The position numbers and the translations under genes are program-made. Under the pieces are notes generated by a model, which did not search any database, was not told where the DNA came from, and saw only the letters and a program-made list of their open reading frames with translations. A stretch of 64,000 bases of DNA from Kaustia mangrovi. GTDB lineage: Bacteria; Pseudomonadota; Alphaproteobacteria; Rhizobiales; Im1. Of the stretch, positions 8,617-16,449 are shown one piece after another (within the stretch, counting starts at the first letter, position 1; each line of letters starts with the position of its first letter). The stretch lies in NCBI RefSeq assembly GCF_015482775.1, contig NZ_CP058214.1, positions 3,958,501-4,022,500 on the forward strand. The letters are read 5' to 3'.

Positions 8617-9207
8617 TCACAAGGCGCCGCCGATCAGCGAGGCGAAAGCCTCGACGACCTCGGCCTCGCTGCAGCGCCCGCGCACCATGTGTGCCGAGAG
8701 CGCCTCGCCCGCGCCGACCAGGCCGACGCAACGGCGCTCCAGTTCGTCCGGCGGCAGGGTGCTGTGGGGCCTGAGCACCGAGACGAACATCTCAACGCTG
8801 TTGTCGAGCAGCTCCTGGAAGACGGCAGCTTTCTCCTCGCTTCCCGCCAGGGCGGCGCCCACTGCGTGAAACTCGTCGGTCATGTCGCCGGCACAGCGGA
8901 TATAGGCGGCTGCCAGCATGGCGACCGTTTCGCCGACGTCCCGGTCGCGGGCGGCCATGGCCTCGCGGAAGGCGTTCACCCGCTCGGCGTCGATCGTCTT
9001 GTAAAGCGCGATGAGCAGCCCCGAGCGCGTGCCGAAATGGTCGTAGGCGACGGGTTTGGAGACCCCGGCCCGCTCAGCGAGATGGCCGAGGGTCAGCCGA
9101 TCCGCGCCCTCCTCGCGAACGATCCCGAGCGCGGTGTCCAGCAACTGACGGCGCCGCTCCGGCCTGGCAAGCCTGCGGGTCACCGACCCCCCTGTCGTAT
9201 TTGGCAT
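8617..9207 (-). CDS. TetR-family transcriptional regulator
   Basis: 196-residue TetR-type repressor. The DNA-binding domain covers about residues 15-65, with the pattern ADRLTLGHLAERAGVSK followed by YDHFGTRSGLLIALY. The C-terminal ligand domain is unassigned. The gene converges on the nitronate monooxygenase and diverges from a saccharopine-dehydrogenase-like gene at 9303. The 95-bp spacer between them has an operator-like inverted repeat, so this regulator probably controls itself and that gene. Confidence 0.9.
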   Translation of the reverse strand: MPNTTGGSVTRRLARPERRRQLLDTALGIVREEGADRLTLGHLAERAGVSKPVAYDHFGTRSGLLIALYKTIDAERVNAFREAMAARDRDVGETVAMLAAAYIRCAGDMTDEFHAVGAALAGSEEKAAVFQELLDNSVEMFVSVLRPHSTLPPDELERRCVGLVGAGEALSAHMVRGRCSEAEVVEAFASLIGGAL

Positions 9208-9241
9208 CGCGATCTCGCGCCTCTTGAAAAGCTACTTTTCG

Positions 9242-9276
9242 TAACTTAATGATGGAAACCTACGATTGGTAAGTTA
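9242..9276. promoter_or_regulatory. Operator-like inverted repeats between divergent TetR and Rossmann genes
   Basis: TAACTTA (9242-9248) and TAAGTTA (9270-9276) are perfect inverted copies 21 bp apart. The right copy also belongs to a 19-bp imperfect palindrome AACCTACGATTGGTAAGTT (9258-9276). The site is in the only spacer shared by the two divergent promoters, the expected place for a TetR operator. The binding protein is inferred from position. Confidence 0.55.
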
Positions 9277-9302
9277 TATAGCCCGCACAAGGAGGCGCTG
9301 CA

Positions 9303-10310
9303 ATGTCATCCCATCCCATTCTGCTCGTCGGCGGGTCCGGCGTTGTCGGCCGCCATGCGGCGCGCTTCCTGCGCGAGGCCCATCCCGACCTGCCGCTGCT
9401 GATCGCGGGGCGCGATCTGGCGAAGGCGAAGACGGCGGCAGCGGAAATCGGCGGGGCGGACAGCGTGACGCTCGATCTTGCCGCAGACGATCTCGGCCTC
9501 GGCGCGCGGCCGGTCGGTGCGGTCGCGGTCCTGTTCATGGACGACCGGATGGCCGGCCTGCATTTCGCCCAGTCTCGCGGGGTGCCCTATATGAGCATCT
9601 CGCCGCTCCTTCAGGAAATCGGCCCGGAGGTCGGCGGCTACATCCACAGGCCGGGCGCCGCACCGGTCATTCTCGGCACGGAATGGCTCGTTGGCGCCAC
9701 GACGGTCCCGACGCTCGAATTCGCCAGGGCGTATGGCCGGCTCGACAGCATCTCCATCGGCGCTCTGCTCGACGACGAGGATACCGGCGGCCCGGCGCAG
9801 ACCGCGGACCTGGAGCGGGTGACGAAGACCGCGCCCGCCGCCCTTGCGCGGCGAGGGGGCAGGTTCGTCTGGCGCGTCGGCGACGATGCCGTGGCGACGA
9901 TCCGCGCCGTCGACGGAACCGCGATGGACGCGACTGCCCTGTCGCCGAACGACGTTGTGGGCCTGGCGATGGCGACAGGTGCGCCCAATGTCGAATTCAA
10001 CCTCGCGACGGGCGTCAGTTCCACGCGCCGTCGGGGCGGGCCGATGTCGACCGAGATCGTCATCGACCTTGCCGGAGAGGACCATGCGGGCCGGCCGCTG
10101 CGCACCCGCCATGCCGTCGTCCATCCCGACGGCCAGTTTCCGCTCACCGGGCTCGGTGTCGCCATGGGTCTCGAAAGCGCGGCGGGTCTGGCCGGTGGGC
10201 CGGCTGTCCCCGCCGGCCTCTACTTTCCCTACCGGTTGCTGGAGCCCGAGGCCTATCTTGCCCGCCTGGAACGGATCGGCGGGCGTGTGCTGACGCTCGA
10301 GACGCCATGA
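9303..10310 (+). CDS. Saccharopine-dehydrogenase-like NAD(P)-binding protein
   Basis: 335-residue protein with an N-terminal Rossmann nucleotide-binding motif, GGSGVVGRHAARFL (about residues 10-23), and an overall layout like saccharopine-dehydrogenase-related reductases. No close functional family is recognisable, and catalytic residues cannot be assigned. It is probably cytoplasmic; no signal peptide or membrane segment is seen. AAGGAGG at 9289-9295 is a good ribosome-binding site for the ATG. It is divergent from a TetR gene with a likely shared operator, which suggests induction by a small molecule. The substrate is unknown. Confidence 0.75.
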   Translation: MSSHPILLVGGSGVVGRHAARFLREAHPDLPLLIAGRDLAKAKTAAAEIGGADSVTLDLAADDLGLGARPVGAVAVLFMDDRMAGLHFAQSRGVPYMSISPLLQEIGPEVGGYIHRPGAAPVILGTEWLVGATTVPTLEFARAYGRLDSISIGALLDDEDTGGPAQTADLERVTKTAPAALARRGGRFVWRVGDDAVATIRAVDGTAMDATALSPNDVVGLAMATGAPNVEFNLATGVSSTRRRGGPMSTEIVIDLAGEDHAGRPLRTRHAVVHPDGQFPLTGLGVAMGLESAAGLAGGPAVPAGLYFPYRLLEPEAYLARLERIGGRVLTLETP

Positions 10311-10678
10311 CGGCCGGCGAGCTCGTCGTCGCCCGTCGCAGCCTGCCGTCAATGGATGGGAACGCCAGCCTGGCAACGAGACCGCCTGGCTGCCGGTCCA
10401 GAAGCTCCAGTCTGCCCCGTGCGTCTGCACGATCTCGATGCAGCCGTGGTCTTGACCGGTTCGTAGGATGCCCGGCGCAGGATGCTGCGGACCCGTGCGA
10501 CGACCTCCCGGGGGGACGGAACGGGAACCGGGATCCTTCTGGCCTTCGGGAGCCTGATCCTGCCTGGCGCGATGCCGGGAGGCCGCCGCCGGATGGCTCG
10601 CAAGGGGGTGCAAACGCCGCACGCCGCCGCTATGGTGCCGGCGCCACGAGCAGGGACCGTCAGACCGGGGGAAGCGCA
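10311..10678. other. 368-bp non-coding stretch with a possible decayed gene fragment
   Basis: No intact gene is visible. The minus strand at about 10466-10519 reads PSPREVVARVRSILRRA, which strongly resembles the end of an OmpR-type receiver domain and its linker (usual form PFSPREVVARVRAVLRR). Neither an Asp-containing receiver core before it nor a winged helix after it is found in any frame. This may be the trace of a lost response-regulator gene, or a chance match in high-GC DNA. Confidence 0.4.
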
Positions 10679-11029
10679 ATGCCCGTCACCATCTACGGCA
10701 TCAGGAACTGCGATACGATGAAGAAGGCGTTCGCCTGGCTCGACGGCCATGGCGTCGACTACACGTTCCACGACTACAGGAAGCAGGGCGTCGAGCGCGA
10801 GGCTCTTCGGCGCTGGTGCGCGGCGGCGGGCTGGGAGACGGTCCTGAACAGGGCCGGCACGACCTTCCGCAAGCTGTCCGACGAGGACAAGGCGGATCTC
10901 GACGAGGAGAAGGCCATCGCGCTGATGCTCGGCCAACCCTCGATGATCAAGCGCCCCGTTCTGGAGACGGGCGGGACCGTCGAGATCGGCTTCAAGCCGG
11001 AACGGTATGCGGCGGCGTTCGGCGCCTGA
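10679..11029 (+). CDS. ArsC/Spx-family (YffB-like) protein
   Basis: 116-residue protein of the arsenate reductase/Spx family. The N-terminus MPVTIYGIRNCDTMKKAFAW has the single redox Cys (C10) in the GIRNCDT context of the YffB subgroup rather than the CxxC of Spx or the arsenate-reductase ArsC pattern. The C-terminus has the conserved IKRPVLE segment. YffB-type proteins are thought to be glutathione-dependent thiol reductases; arsenate reduction is not established. A GGGGGAAG ribosome-binding site precedes the ATG. It stands alone, converging on the MBL-fold gene. Confidence 0.88.
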   Translation: MPVTIYGIRNCDTMKKAFAWLDGHGVDYTFHDYRKQGVEREALRRWCAAAGWETVLNRAGTTFRKLSDEDKADLDEEKAIALMLGQPSMIKRPVLETGGTVEIGFKPERYAAAFGA

Positions 11030-11065
11030 CGCACGTCTCCGGCGGGGCGGGCGTCGACGGGCGGG

Positions 11066-11908
11066 TCAGGGTTCCCTCACGACCGGCATGCGGCGCCCGG
11101 CGAAGGGCGTGGGGACGAGAGGGCCCTTGTGGAGCTCCAGAACATTGGGATCGCCGGGCAGGGCGGGGAAGAGCGACAGGACCCGCTCGTCATGGCCCGG
11201 AACGACGAGGTTCGGGTCGTCGGCAAGCTCGAACAGCCGGTCGAAGCCCTCCAGATAGGCCGGCATCTCGCAGAGCACGGGGAAGGGGTCGCCCTCCATG
11301 GCGGTCTCGTAGAAATGGGTCGCGTCTGAGGCGATCACCAGCCGGCCGGCGTCGGTCTCCACGCGCACGACCTGCAGGCCCTTCGAATGTCCGCCGACCA
11401 GATGGACCGAGATCCCCGGAAACAGGTGCCGGTCGCCGCTCACCGGATAGATGCGTCCGTCATAGAGCGTGCGCACCACATCCGTGACGTCCTCCACGTC
11501 GAAGGCCTTGCGGCAGGCCGGGTGGCGCATGGCGGGGCCTGCGGCATAGGCGAGCTCGCGCTCCTGCACGATGACGGTCGCATTCGGAAAGCGCCCGACG
11601 GAGCCGGCATGGTCGTAGTGCATGTGGGTGAGCACCACGGTCTCGATGTCCTCAGCCTGCACGCCGAGCGAGGCGAGGGCATCCAGCGGGTCGCGCAGCA
11701 GCGTGCGCCCGCGTTCCGCCGCCGCACGCTCGCCGAACCCGGTATCGACGAGGACCAGGCCGTTCTCGTGCCGGATGAGCCAGAGGAAATAGGAGATCGG
11801 ATGCGGGCCGTCATGGGGGTCGTGGCCCATGAGGAAGTGCTCGCGGTCGGGCGATACCGTTTCCGCATATTTGATCGCGAGCACCTCGCTGTGCGGTGCC
11901 TGGGTCAT
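11066..11908 (-). CDS. MBL-fold, N-acyl homoserine lactonase-like hydrolase
   Basis: 280-residue metallo-beta-lactamase-fold hydrolase. All dinuclear-metal ligands are visible: H95, H97, D99 and H100 in HMHYDH, H174 in GGHSKG, D195 in DATH, and H239 in PGHD. The layout is that of AHL-lactonase-like enzymes, which open lactone rings. Its start overlaps the stop of the upstream alpha/beta hydrolase (ATGA), so the two are co-translated. Being last in an operon with a carboxymuconolactone-decarboxylase-like protein and a hydrolase, it may open a catabolic lactone rather than a quorum signal. Start chosen by the overlap and by the beginning of homology. Confidence 0.88.
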   Translation of the reverse strand: MTQAPHSEVLAIKYAETVSPDREHFLMGHDPHDGPHPISYFLWLIRHENGLVLVDTGFGERAAAERGRTLLRDPLDALASLGVQAEDIETVVLTHMHYDHAGSVGRFPNATVIVQERELAYAAGPAMRHPACRKAFDVEDVTDVVRTLYDGRIYPVSGDRHLFPGISVHLVGGHSKGLQVVRVETDAGRLVIASDATHFYETAMEGDPFPVLCEMPAYLEGFDRLFELADDPNLVVPGHDERVLSLFPALPGDPNVLELHKGPLVPTPFAGRRMPVVREP

Positions 11909-13134
11909 GACCGTTCCTCCACCATATCGAGGGACTCGTGGAGCCATGGGGCGAAGTCTCCGGGATTCTCGATCATCGGGAAATGCCCGAGATCGGGCAT
12001 GATGCGGAAATCGGCATGCGGCACGGCGTCCGCGATGCGGGCGGTGTCCTCCGGCGTTGCCGAATAATCGTAGGCGCCGGTGCGCAGGACGACGGGCCGG
12101 GCATGGCGGTTGAGATCGCCGATCAGCCCGGCGGCGTCGAACTCCTGCGAATAATAGCGCAGATCCTCCGCATAGATGCCCGGCCGGGCCTGCTGATAGA
12201 TGCCGCAGGCCTCGTCGCGATGCGGCTTGGGACTTGCGGGCGCGAGCAGGGCGCGCACCCAGGCGGGGTTGTGCCGGCCCTCGCTGACGCGCGCATGGCC
12301 GAGGAACGGCGTCAGGCGGCCTTGCGCCTTGTAGGGCGCCTCCAGGGCGACGGCGCCGCGCACGAGGCCGGGCTCGCGGGCCGCCAGCGTCAGCGCCATG
12401 GCCGCGCCGGCCGAACAGCCGACCACGATGGGCGGGGCCTCGCACAGCGCCTCGATCGCCGCCCGGCACCAGGCGAGATAGCGCCCGCCGGTCGCCTGCC
12501 AGTCCGCAGCCTTGCCGCCGAACTCTCCCTCGAGGCTGGAGCCGCCATGGCCGGGAAGGTCGAAGGCGATCATGCGATAGCGCCCGGAGAGCGCCGGGTC
12601 GCCGAGCTGGTAGAGGTACTGGCGCGAATCGGCGCCAGCGGTGTGCAGGAACAGGACGGGCGTGCCCTTGCCCGCCGTCATGACGCGCAGATGGGCCGGA
12701 GCCCGCCCGTCGATGGCGGCGTGGAGAGAGGTGCTTGAGATCGCGTCGGCCGTCCAGCCGTCCGGGATATTCGGCTCCGCCGGCGGGTCGATGGCGATCT
12801 CGATCATCCGTTCGAGCGCGGCGAGCGCCTGGGCCTCGGCGAGCGGGCTTTCGGCCACGATGCGGAAGGCGTCGTTGAAACGCCGGATCGCGCCATAGGA
12901 CTGCCAGCCGCGTGGATGGGGGCCGCCAAGGAGCTGTACCCAGGCGGCCTCCTCCGCGCGGATGGAGATGTGTGCTTTTCCCTCGGCCGGGCGGGGCGTG
13001 TCATCGAGGAGGATCCGGCGCGACAGGCCGGAGCCTGCGATCTCCACCACCCGGTCCAGGCCGCTGGCGAGCCGGGCGAGCTCCCGGTCGGCGAGACAGC
13101 GTTCAAGCCATCGGTCGAGAGGGGCTGTCCCCAT
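11905..13134 (-). CDS. Alpha/beta hydrolase with an extra N-terminal domain
   Basis: 409-residue protein. Residues about 150-405 are a complete alpha/beta hydrolase: oxyanion region LFLHTAGADS, nucleophile S241 in GCSAG, acid D356 in GAYDYS, and base H384 in DLGHF. Residues 1-130 are a separate region, with RRILLDDTPRPAEGKAHISI and a later helix-rich part, which I cannot assign to a known domain; most related hydrolases start directly at the catalytic fold. It abuts the dehydrogenase gene upstream (0 bp gap) and overlaps the MBL-fold gene downstream. It probably hydrolyses an ester, lactone or C-C bond in a catabolic pathway; the substrate is unknown. Confidence 0.88.
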   Translation of the reverse strand: MGTAPLDRWLERCLADRELARLASGLDRVVEIAGSGLSRRILLDDTPRPAEGKAHISIRAEEAAWVQLLGGPHPRGWQSYGAIRRFNDAFRIVAESPLAEAQALAALERMIEIAIDPPAEPNIPDGWTADAISSTSLHAAIDGRAPAHLRVMTAGKGTPVLFLHTAGADSRQYLYQLGDPALSGRYRMIAFDLPGHGGSSLEGEFGGKAADWQATGGRYLAWCRAAIEALCEAPPIVVGCSAGAAMALTLAAREPGLVRGAVALEAPYKAQGRLTPFLGHARVSEGRHNPAWVRALLAPASPKPHRDEACGIYQQARPGIYAEDLRYYSQEFDAAGLIGDLNRHARPVVLRTGAYDYSATPEDTARIADAVPHADFRIMPDLGHFPMIENPGDFAPWLHESLDMVEERS

Positions 13135-14010
13135 TCAGCGGCGCTCCAGCCATTCGAAGACGCTCGTATGGTCGGCGCCGGCGGGCAGCGCCTCGCCGGC
13201 CCGGTCGAGCAGGCCCGTGAGGTCTTTGAGCAGCGGCTCGTCGAGCCCGAGCTCCGTGCTGAGATCGGCGGCGGCGCGCACGTCCTTCTGCATCAGGGCG
13301 AAGGCGAAGCCCGCGTCGAAGGCGCGGTTGAGGACGAACTGCTTGAGCTTGTTCTCGGTGGAGTTGTTGCGCCCGGTCGAGACATTCAGGATGTCGACGA
13401 CGGTCTCCGGCGCAAGCCCGAACTTCTCGCCGACGATCAGCGCCTCGCAGGCCGCGACCAGCCCGGCCGCGGAGACATAGTTGTTGAGCGCCTTCATGGC
13501 GTGGCCGTTGCCGAGCGCGCCCACGCGATGGACCTTGCCCATATGAGCGAGCACGGTCTCGGCGCGCTCCACATCCCGCTCGCCGCCGCCGGCGATGATC
13601 GCGAGCGTTCCCTTGACCGCGCGGCCGACGCCGCCGGAGACCGGTGCGTCGACGAGGCCGATGCTGCGCGGCTCGAGCTCCGCGCCGAGCGCGCGCGTGG
13701 CGGAGGGATAGGAGGAGGACATGTCGACGATGAGGTCGCCGGCCTGCATCTCAAGGGCGAAGCCGCCGTCGCCCAAGGCCGCCTCGCGCACGATGGCCGC
13801 GTTCGGCAGCATGGCGATCACGGTCGCGCAGTCGCGGCCTATCGCGCCGAGGCCGTCGGCAACCGGGATGCCGTCCGCACGGGCCTGCTCGCGCGCGTCC
13901 TGCGAGACGTCGTAGCCGATGAGGTCGCCGCCGCCGGCGAGGATGCATTTCGCCATGGGCAGCCCCATGGCGCCGAGGCCCACGAAGCCTGTGGTCTGCG
14001 CACGCGCCAT
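13135..14010 (-). CDS. 3-hydroxyisobutyrate-dehydrogenase-family oxidoreductase
   Basis: 291-residue NAD(P)-dependent beta-hydroxyacid dehydrogenase. The N-terminal Rossmann motif is GFVGLGAMG (residues 8-16), the substrate-binding stretch DAPVSGGVGRA lies at 121-131, and catalytic K173 is in GHAMKALNN. Length is normal for the family (about 290-300). Its ATG shares one base with the stop of the CMD-like gene upstream, so the operon is tightly coupled. It would oxidise a 3-hydroxyacid or reduce a semialdehyde; the specific substrate cannot be read from sequence. Confidence 0.93.
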   Translation of the reverse strand: MARAQTTGFVGLGAMGLPMAKCILAGGGDLIGYDVSQDAREQARADGIPVADGLGAIGRDCATVIAMLPNAAIVREAALGDGGFALEMQAGDLIVDMSSSYPSATRALGAELEPRSIGLVDAPVSGGVGRAVKGTLAIIAGGGERDVERAETVLAHMGKVHRVGALGNGHAMKALNNYVSAAGLVAACEALIVGEKFGLAPETVVDILNVSTGRNNSTENKLKQFVLNRAFDAGFAFALMQKDVRAAADLSTELGLDEPLLKDLTGLLDRAGEALPAGADHTSVFEWLERR

Positions 14011-14396
14011 CAGCCTTCGGCCTCGATGTCGGCGAACACTTCGCGGGCGACGCGGAAGCTGTCGATGGCGGCCGGCACGCCGCAATAGATGGCGACCTGC
14101 AGGAGGATCTCGCGGATCTCCTCCTTGGTCAGCCCGTTATTGAGCGCGCCGCGGACATGGAGCTTGAGCTCGTGGGGCCTGTTCAGCGCGGAGATCATCG
14201 ACAGGTTGATGATCGACCGGGTCCGGCGGTCCAGCGTCTCGCGGCCCCAGATCTCGCCCCAGCAATATTCCGTCACGAGCTCCTGGAGCGGCCGGGTGAA
14301 GTCGTCGGCTCCGGCAATCGACTTGTCGACATACTCCGAGCCCAGCACCTCGCGGCGGATCTTCAGGCCCTTGTCGAACAGCTCCTTATTCGTCAT
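14010..14396 (-). CDS. Carboxymuconolactone decarboxylase-family protein
   Basis: 128-residue CMD/AhpD-fold protein. It shows the gamma-carboxymuconolactone decarboxylase layout, with the region RSIINLSMISALNRPHELKLH and the following helix GLTKEEIREILLQVAIYCG. It lacks the CxxC of AhpD peroxidases, which favours a PcaC-like decarboxylase or a structural homologue. It is first after the regulator in a minus-strand operon that also encodes a dehydrogenase, a hydrolase and a lactonase-like enzyme. That context suggests aromatic ring-cleavage or lactone metabolism. Start chosen at MTNKELFDKG, as in PcaC-like proteins. Confidence 0.9.
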   Translation of the reverse strand: MTNKELFDKGLKIRREVLGSEYVDKSIAGADDFTRPLQELVTEYCWGEIWGRETLDRRTRSIINLSMISALNRPHELKLHVRGALNNGLTKEEIREILLQVAIYCGVPAAIDSFRVAREVFADIEAEG

Positions 14397-15084
14397 CCAG
14401 TTTGCTCCTGTTGTCGGTAAGGTTCGGGACTTGCTCCAGCGCGGCGTTGGCCGCGCGTGCGACATGGTCCTCGCAGGCCCGCCGTGCACCGCCCGCGTCG
14501 CGCGCGGTGCAGGCGGCGACCACCGCCGCGATCTCCGCCTTGGTCTCCACGAGGCGGCCGGGGCGGGACATCGACAGGCGGCGATATTGCGAGATGCGGT
14601 TGTTGAGCCGGGTGAAGGAATCGCTGATCACCGGGCTGTGTGCGCCGTCGAGCAGCGCCCTGTAGAAGTCGTTCTTCACCGTGATCAGCCGCTCAGGCGG
14701 GTCGTCGGGCGACAGTGTCTCGATCTGCCGGCCGGCCTCGCGAAGCCGCTCCATCTCCTCGTCCGTCGCGCGCTGGGCGAAGCTTTCGCCGGCCAGTCCC
14801 TCCAGGCTGCCGCGGACGCGGTAGAGGTCGCGGACATCCTGCTCGCTCACCGATTCGACCGTCGGCCCGCGATGGGGCTCGTGGCGCACCAGCCCTTCCG
14901 CCGAAAGCTGCCGCAGCGCCTCGCGCACGGGGCCGCGGCTCACCTCGAAGCGCTCGCAGAGATCGCGCTCGACCAGCCGGGAGCCGGGCTCGAGCTCGCC
15001 GGCGATGATGGCCCGCCGCAGGCTTTCCGCGATCTGGCCGCTGAGGGAAGCCTGTTCGCGCCGGATGCTGATGCCGCTCGTCAT
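14386..15084 (-). CDS. GntR-family regulator (FadR subfamily)
   Basis: Transcriptional regulator of about 232 residues. The winged helix includes SLSGQIAESLRRAIIAGELEPG and the recognition helix VSRGPVREALRQL; the C-terminal FCD effector domain follows, with acidic and His residues typical of the FadR group. The start at 15084 gives MTSGISIRRE; another ATG at 15111 would add nine residues. The C-terminus overlaps the start of the CMD-like gene by 11 bp. It diverges from the branched-chain-type ABC importer and probably regulates both directions in response to a carboxylate. Confidence 0.88.
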   Translation of the reverse strand: MTSGISIRREQASLSGQIAESLRRAIIAGELEPGSRLVERDLCERFEVSRGPVREALRQLSAEGLVRHEPHRGPTVESVSEQDVRDLYRVRGSLEGLAGESFAQRATDEEMERLREAGRQIETLSPDDPPERLITVKNDFYRALLDGAHSPVISDSFTRLNNRISQYRRLSMSRPGRLVETKAEIAAVVAACTARDAGGARRACEDHVARAANAALEQVPNLTDNRSKLDDE

Positions 15085-15101
15085 GTGGTCAGTATTCGGA
15101 T

Positions 15102-15110
15102 TGTAGGACA
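15102..15110. promoter_or_regulatory. Possible GntR/FadR-type operator
   Basis: TGTAGGACA is a perfect TGT-N3-ACA inverted repeat, close to the TNGTNNNACNA pattern of FadR-subfamily operators. It is 18 bp upstream of the chosen GntR start and close to the divergent importer promoter. Confidence 0.4.
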
Positions 15111-15124
15111 TTCGGTCAACCCTA

Positions 15125-15156
15125 TTGACAGCTTGTTTGTTGATTTCCAGTATAGC
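15125..15156 (+). promoter_or_regulatory. Sigma70-like promoter for the ABC importer operon
   Basis: A consensus -35 TTGACA (15125-15130) is followed after 17 bp by CAGTAT (15148-15153), or after 20 bp by TATAGC (15151-15156). It lies 48-75 bp upstream of the binding-protein start. The -35 is strong; the -10 is weak. Confidence 0.5.
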
Positions 15157-15203
15157 CCCCCAACAGATCGAAGAAAACGCAGACCGCCACGGGAGGATCC
15201 ACC

Positions 15204-16430
15204 ATGCGGTACACCAGACGCTTTGAGACAAGCCGGCGCGCCGTTCTCGCCGGCGGTGCCGCGGCCATCGCCGCGCCGTTCGTCAGCCGGCTCGCCCGGG
15301 CGCAGGACCCGGTCAATGTCGGCGTCATCGTTCCGCTCTCCGGGGCGAATGCGCAGTTCGGCATCAATTCGCGCAACGGAATCCAGCTCGTCGCCGACGA
15401 GATCAACGCCGCCGGCGGCATCAAGTCTCTCGGCGGCGCGCCGATCAATCTGGTGATCGCGGACTCCACCTCGACCCCCACCACCGCGGCCAGCGTCGCC
15501 CAGCGCATGATCTCCCAGAACCAGGTGGTCGCGGTGCTCGGCGCCTTCGCGTCTTCCCTCACCATCGCGATCTCGGAAGTGACGGAGCGCCGCCGCCTGC
15601 CGCTCCTGACCATGTCCTTCTCCGACATCGTCACCGGCCGCGGCTTCAACTATGTCTTCCAGGTGGTCAACAAGGGCTCCACCATCGGCGCGGCCCAGTT
15701 CGACTACACCATGGAGATCGCCAAGCGCGTCGACGTGGAGGCCGACAAGGTCGCGATCCTCTATGAGGACACCGCCTATGGCACCAGCCAGGCGGAGGGC
15801 CTGCGCAAGGCGGCCACCGAGCATGGCGCGGAGATCGTCATGGATTCCGCCTATCCGCTGGGTATCACCGACGTCACGCCGCTGATCAACCAGCTGCGCG
15901 GTTCGGGCGCGCAGCTCGTCTTCCCCGTCTCCTACCTCAATGACAGTCTGCTGATCGTGCGCACCATGCGCCAGCAGGGCCTGACCATCCCCGCCATCGG
16001 CGGCGCGGCGGGCTACGTCATTCCCGACTTCCACAAGGGGCTGGGCGAGCTGTCGGAGGGCGTTCTGTCCATCGCGCCGGCCAATTACGACCTGGCGCCG
16101 GACTACACGGAACGGTTCCGCGAGCGCTTCGGCTATTTCATGGTCCACGAGGCGCTGGAACATGCTGCGGCCATGGGCGTGCTGCGCGAGGCTCTGGAGA
16201 AGAGCGCCAGCCGCGACCCCGAGACGATCCGCAACGAGATCGCGACCGGCACCCACAATGAAGGCTGGTCGACGGTGATGACCGGCGACGGGATCCGCTT
16301 CGACGAGAGCGGCCTCAACGTCAACGCCTTCCCGGTCATGGTCCAGTGGCGCGGCAGCGAGCTCGTCACCGTCCACCCCGCCGACGTCGCCAGGAGCGAA
16401 CCGGTCTGGTCGGTCGAGACCGGCCAGTAG
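15204..16430 (+). CDS. Branched-chain-type ABC importer, substrate-binding protein
   Basis: 408-residue periplasmic binding protein of the Leu/Ile/Val (type I) class. The N-terminus has a twin-arginine signal, TSRRAVLAGG, followed by a hydrophobic stretch and cleavage near RAQD. The mature part begins VNVGVIVPLSGANAQFG, the usual first strand of this fold. It is the first gene of a five-gene importer operon (15204-19791). Because the operon is divergent from a catabolic GntR operon and faces a flavoprotein dehydrogenase operon, the ligand may be an organic acid, an amino-acid derivative or an aromatic acid rather than leucine. Confidence 0.92.
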   Translation: MRYTRRFETSRRAVLAGGAAAIAAPFVSRLARAQDPVNVGVIVPLSGANAQFGINSRNGIQLVADEINAAGGIKSLGGAPINLVIADSTSTPTTAASVAQRMISQNQVVAVLGAFASSLTIAISEVTERRRLPLLTMSFSDIVTGRGFNYVFQVVNKGSTIGAAQFDYTMEIAKRVDVEADKVAILYEDTAYGTSQAEGLRKAATEHGAEIVMDSAYPLGITDVTPLINQLRGSGAQLVFPVSYLNDSLLIVRTMRQQGLTIPAIGGAAGYVIPDFHKGLGELSEGVLSIAPANYDLAPDYTERFRERFGYFMVHEALEHAAAMGVLREALEKSASRDPETIRNEIATGTHNEGWSTVMTGDGIRFDESGLNVNAFPVMVQWRGSELVTVHPADVARSEPVWSVETGQ

Positions 16431-16449
16431 GACCGACGGGAAAATCGCC

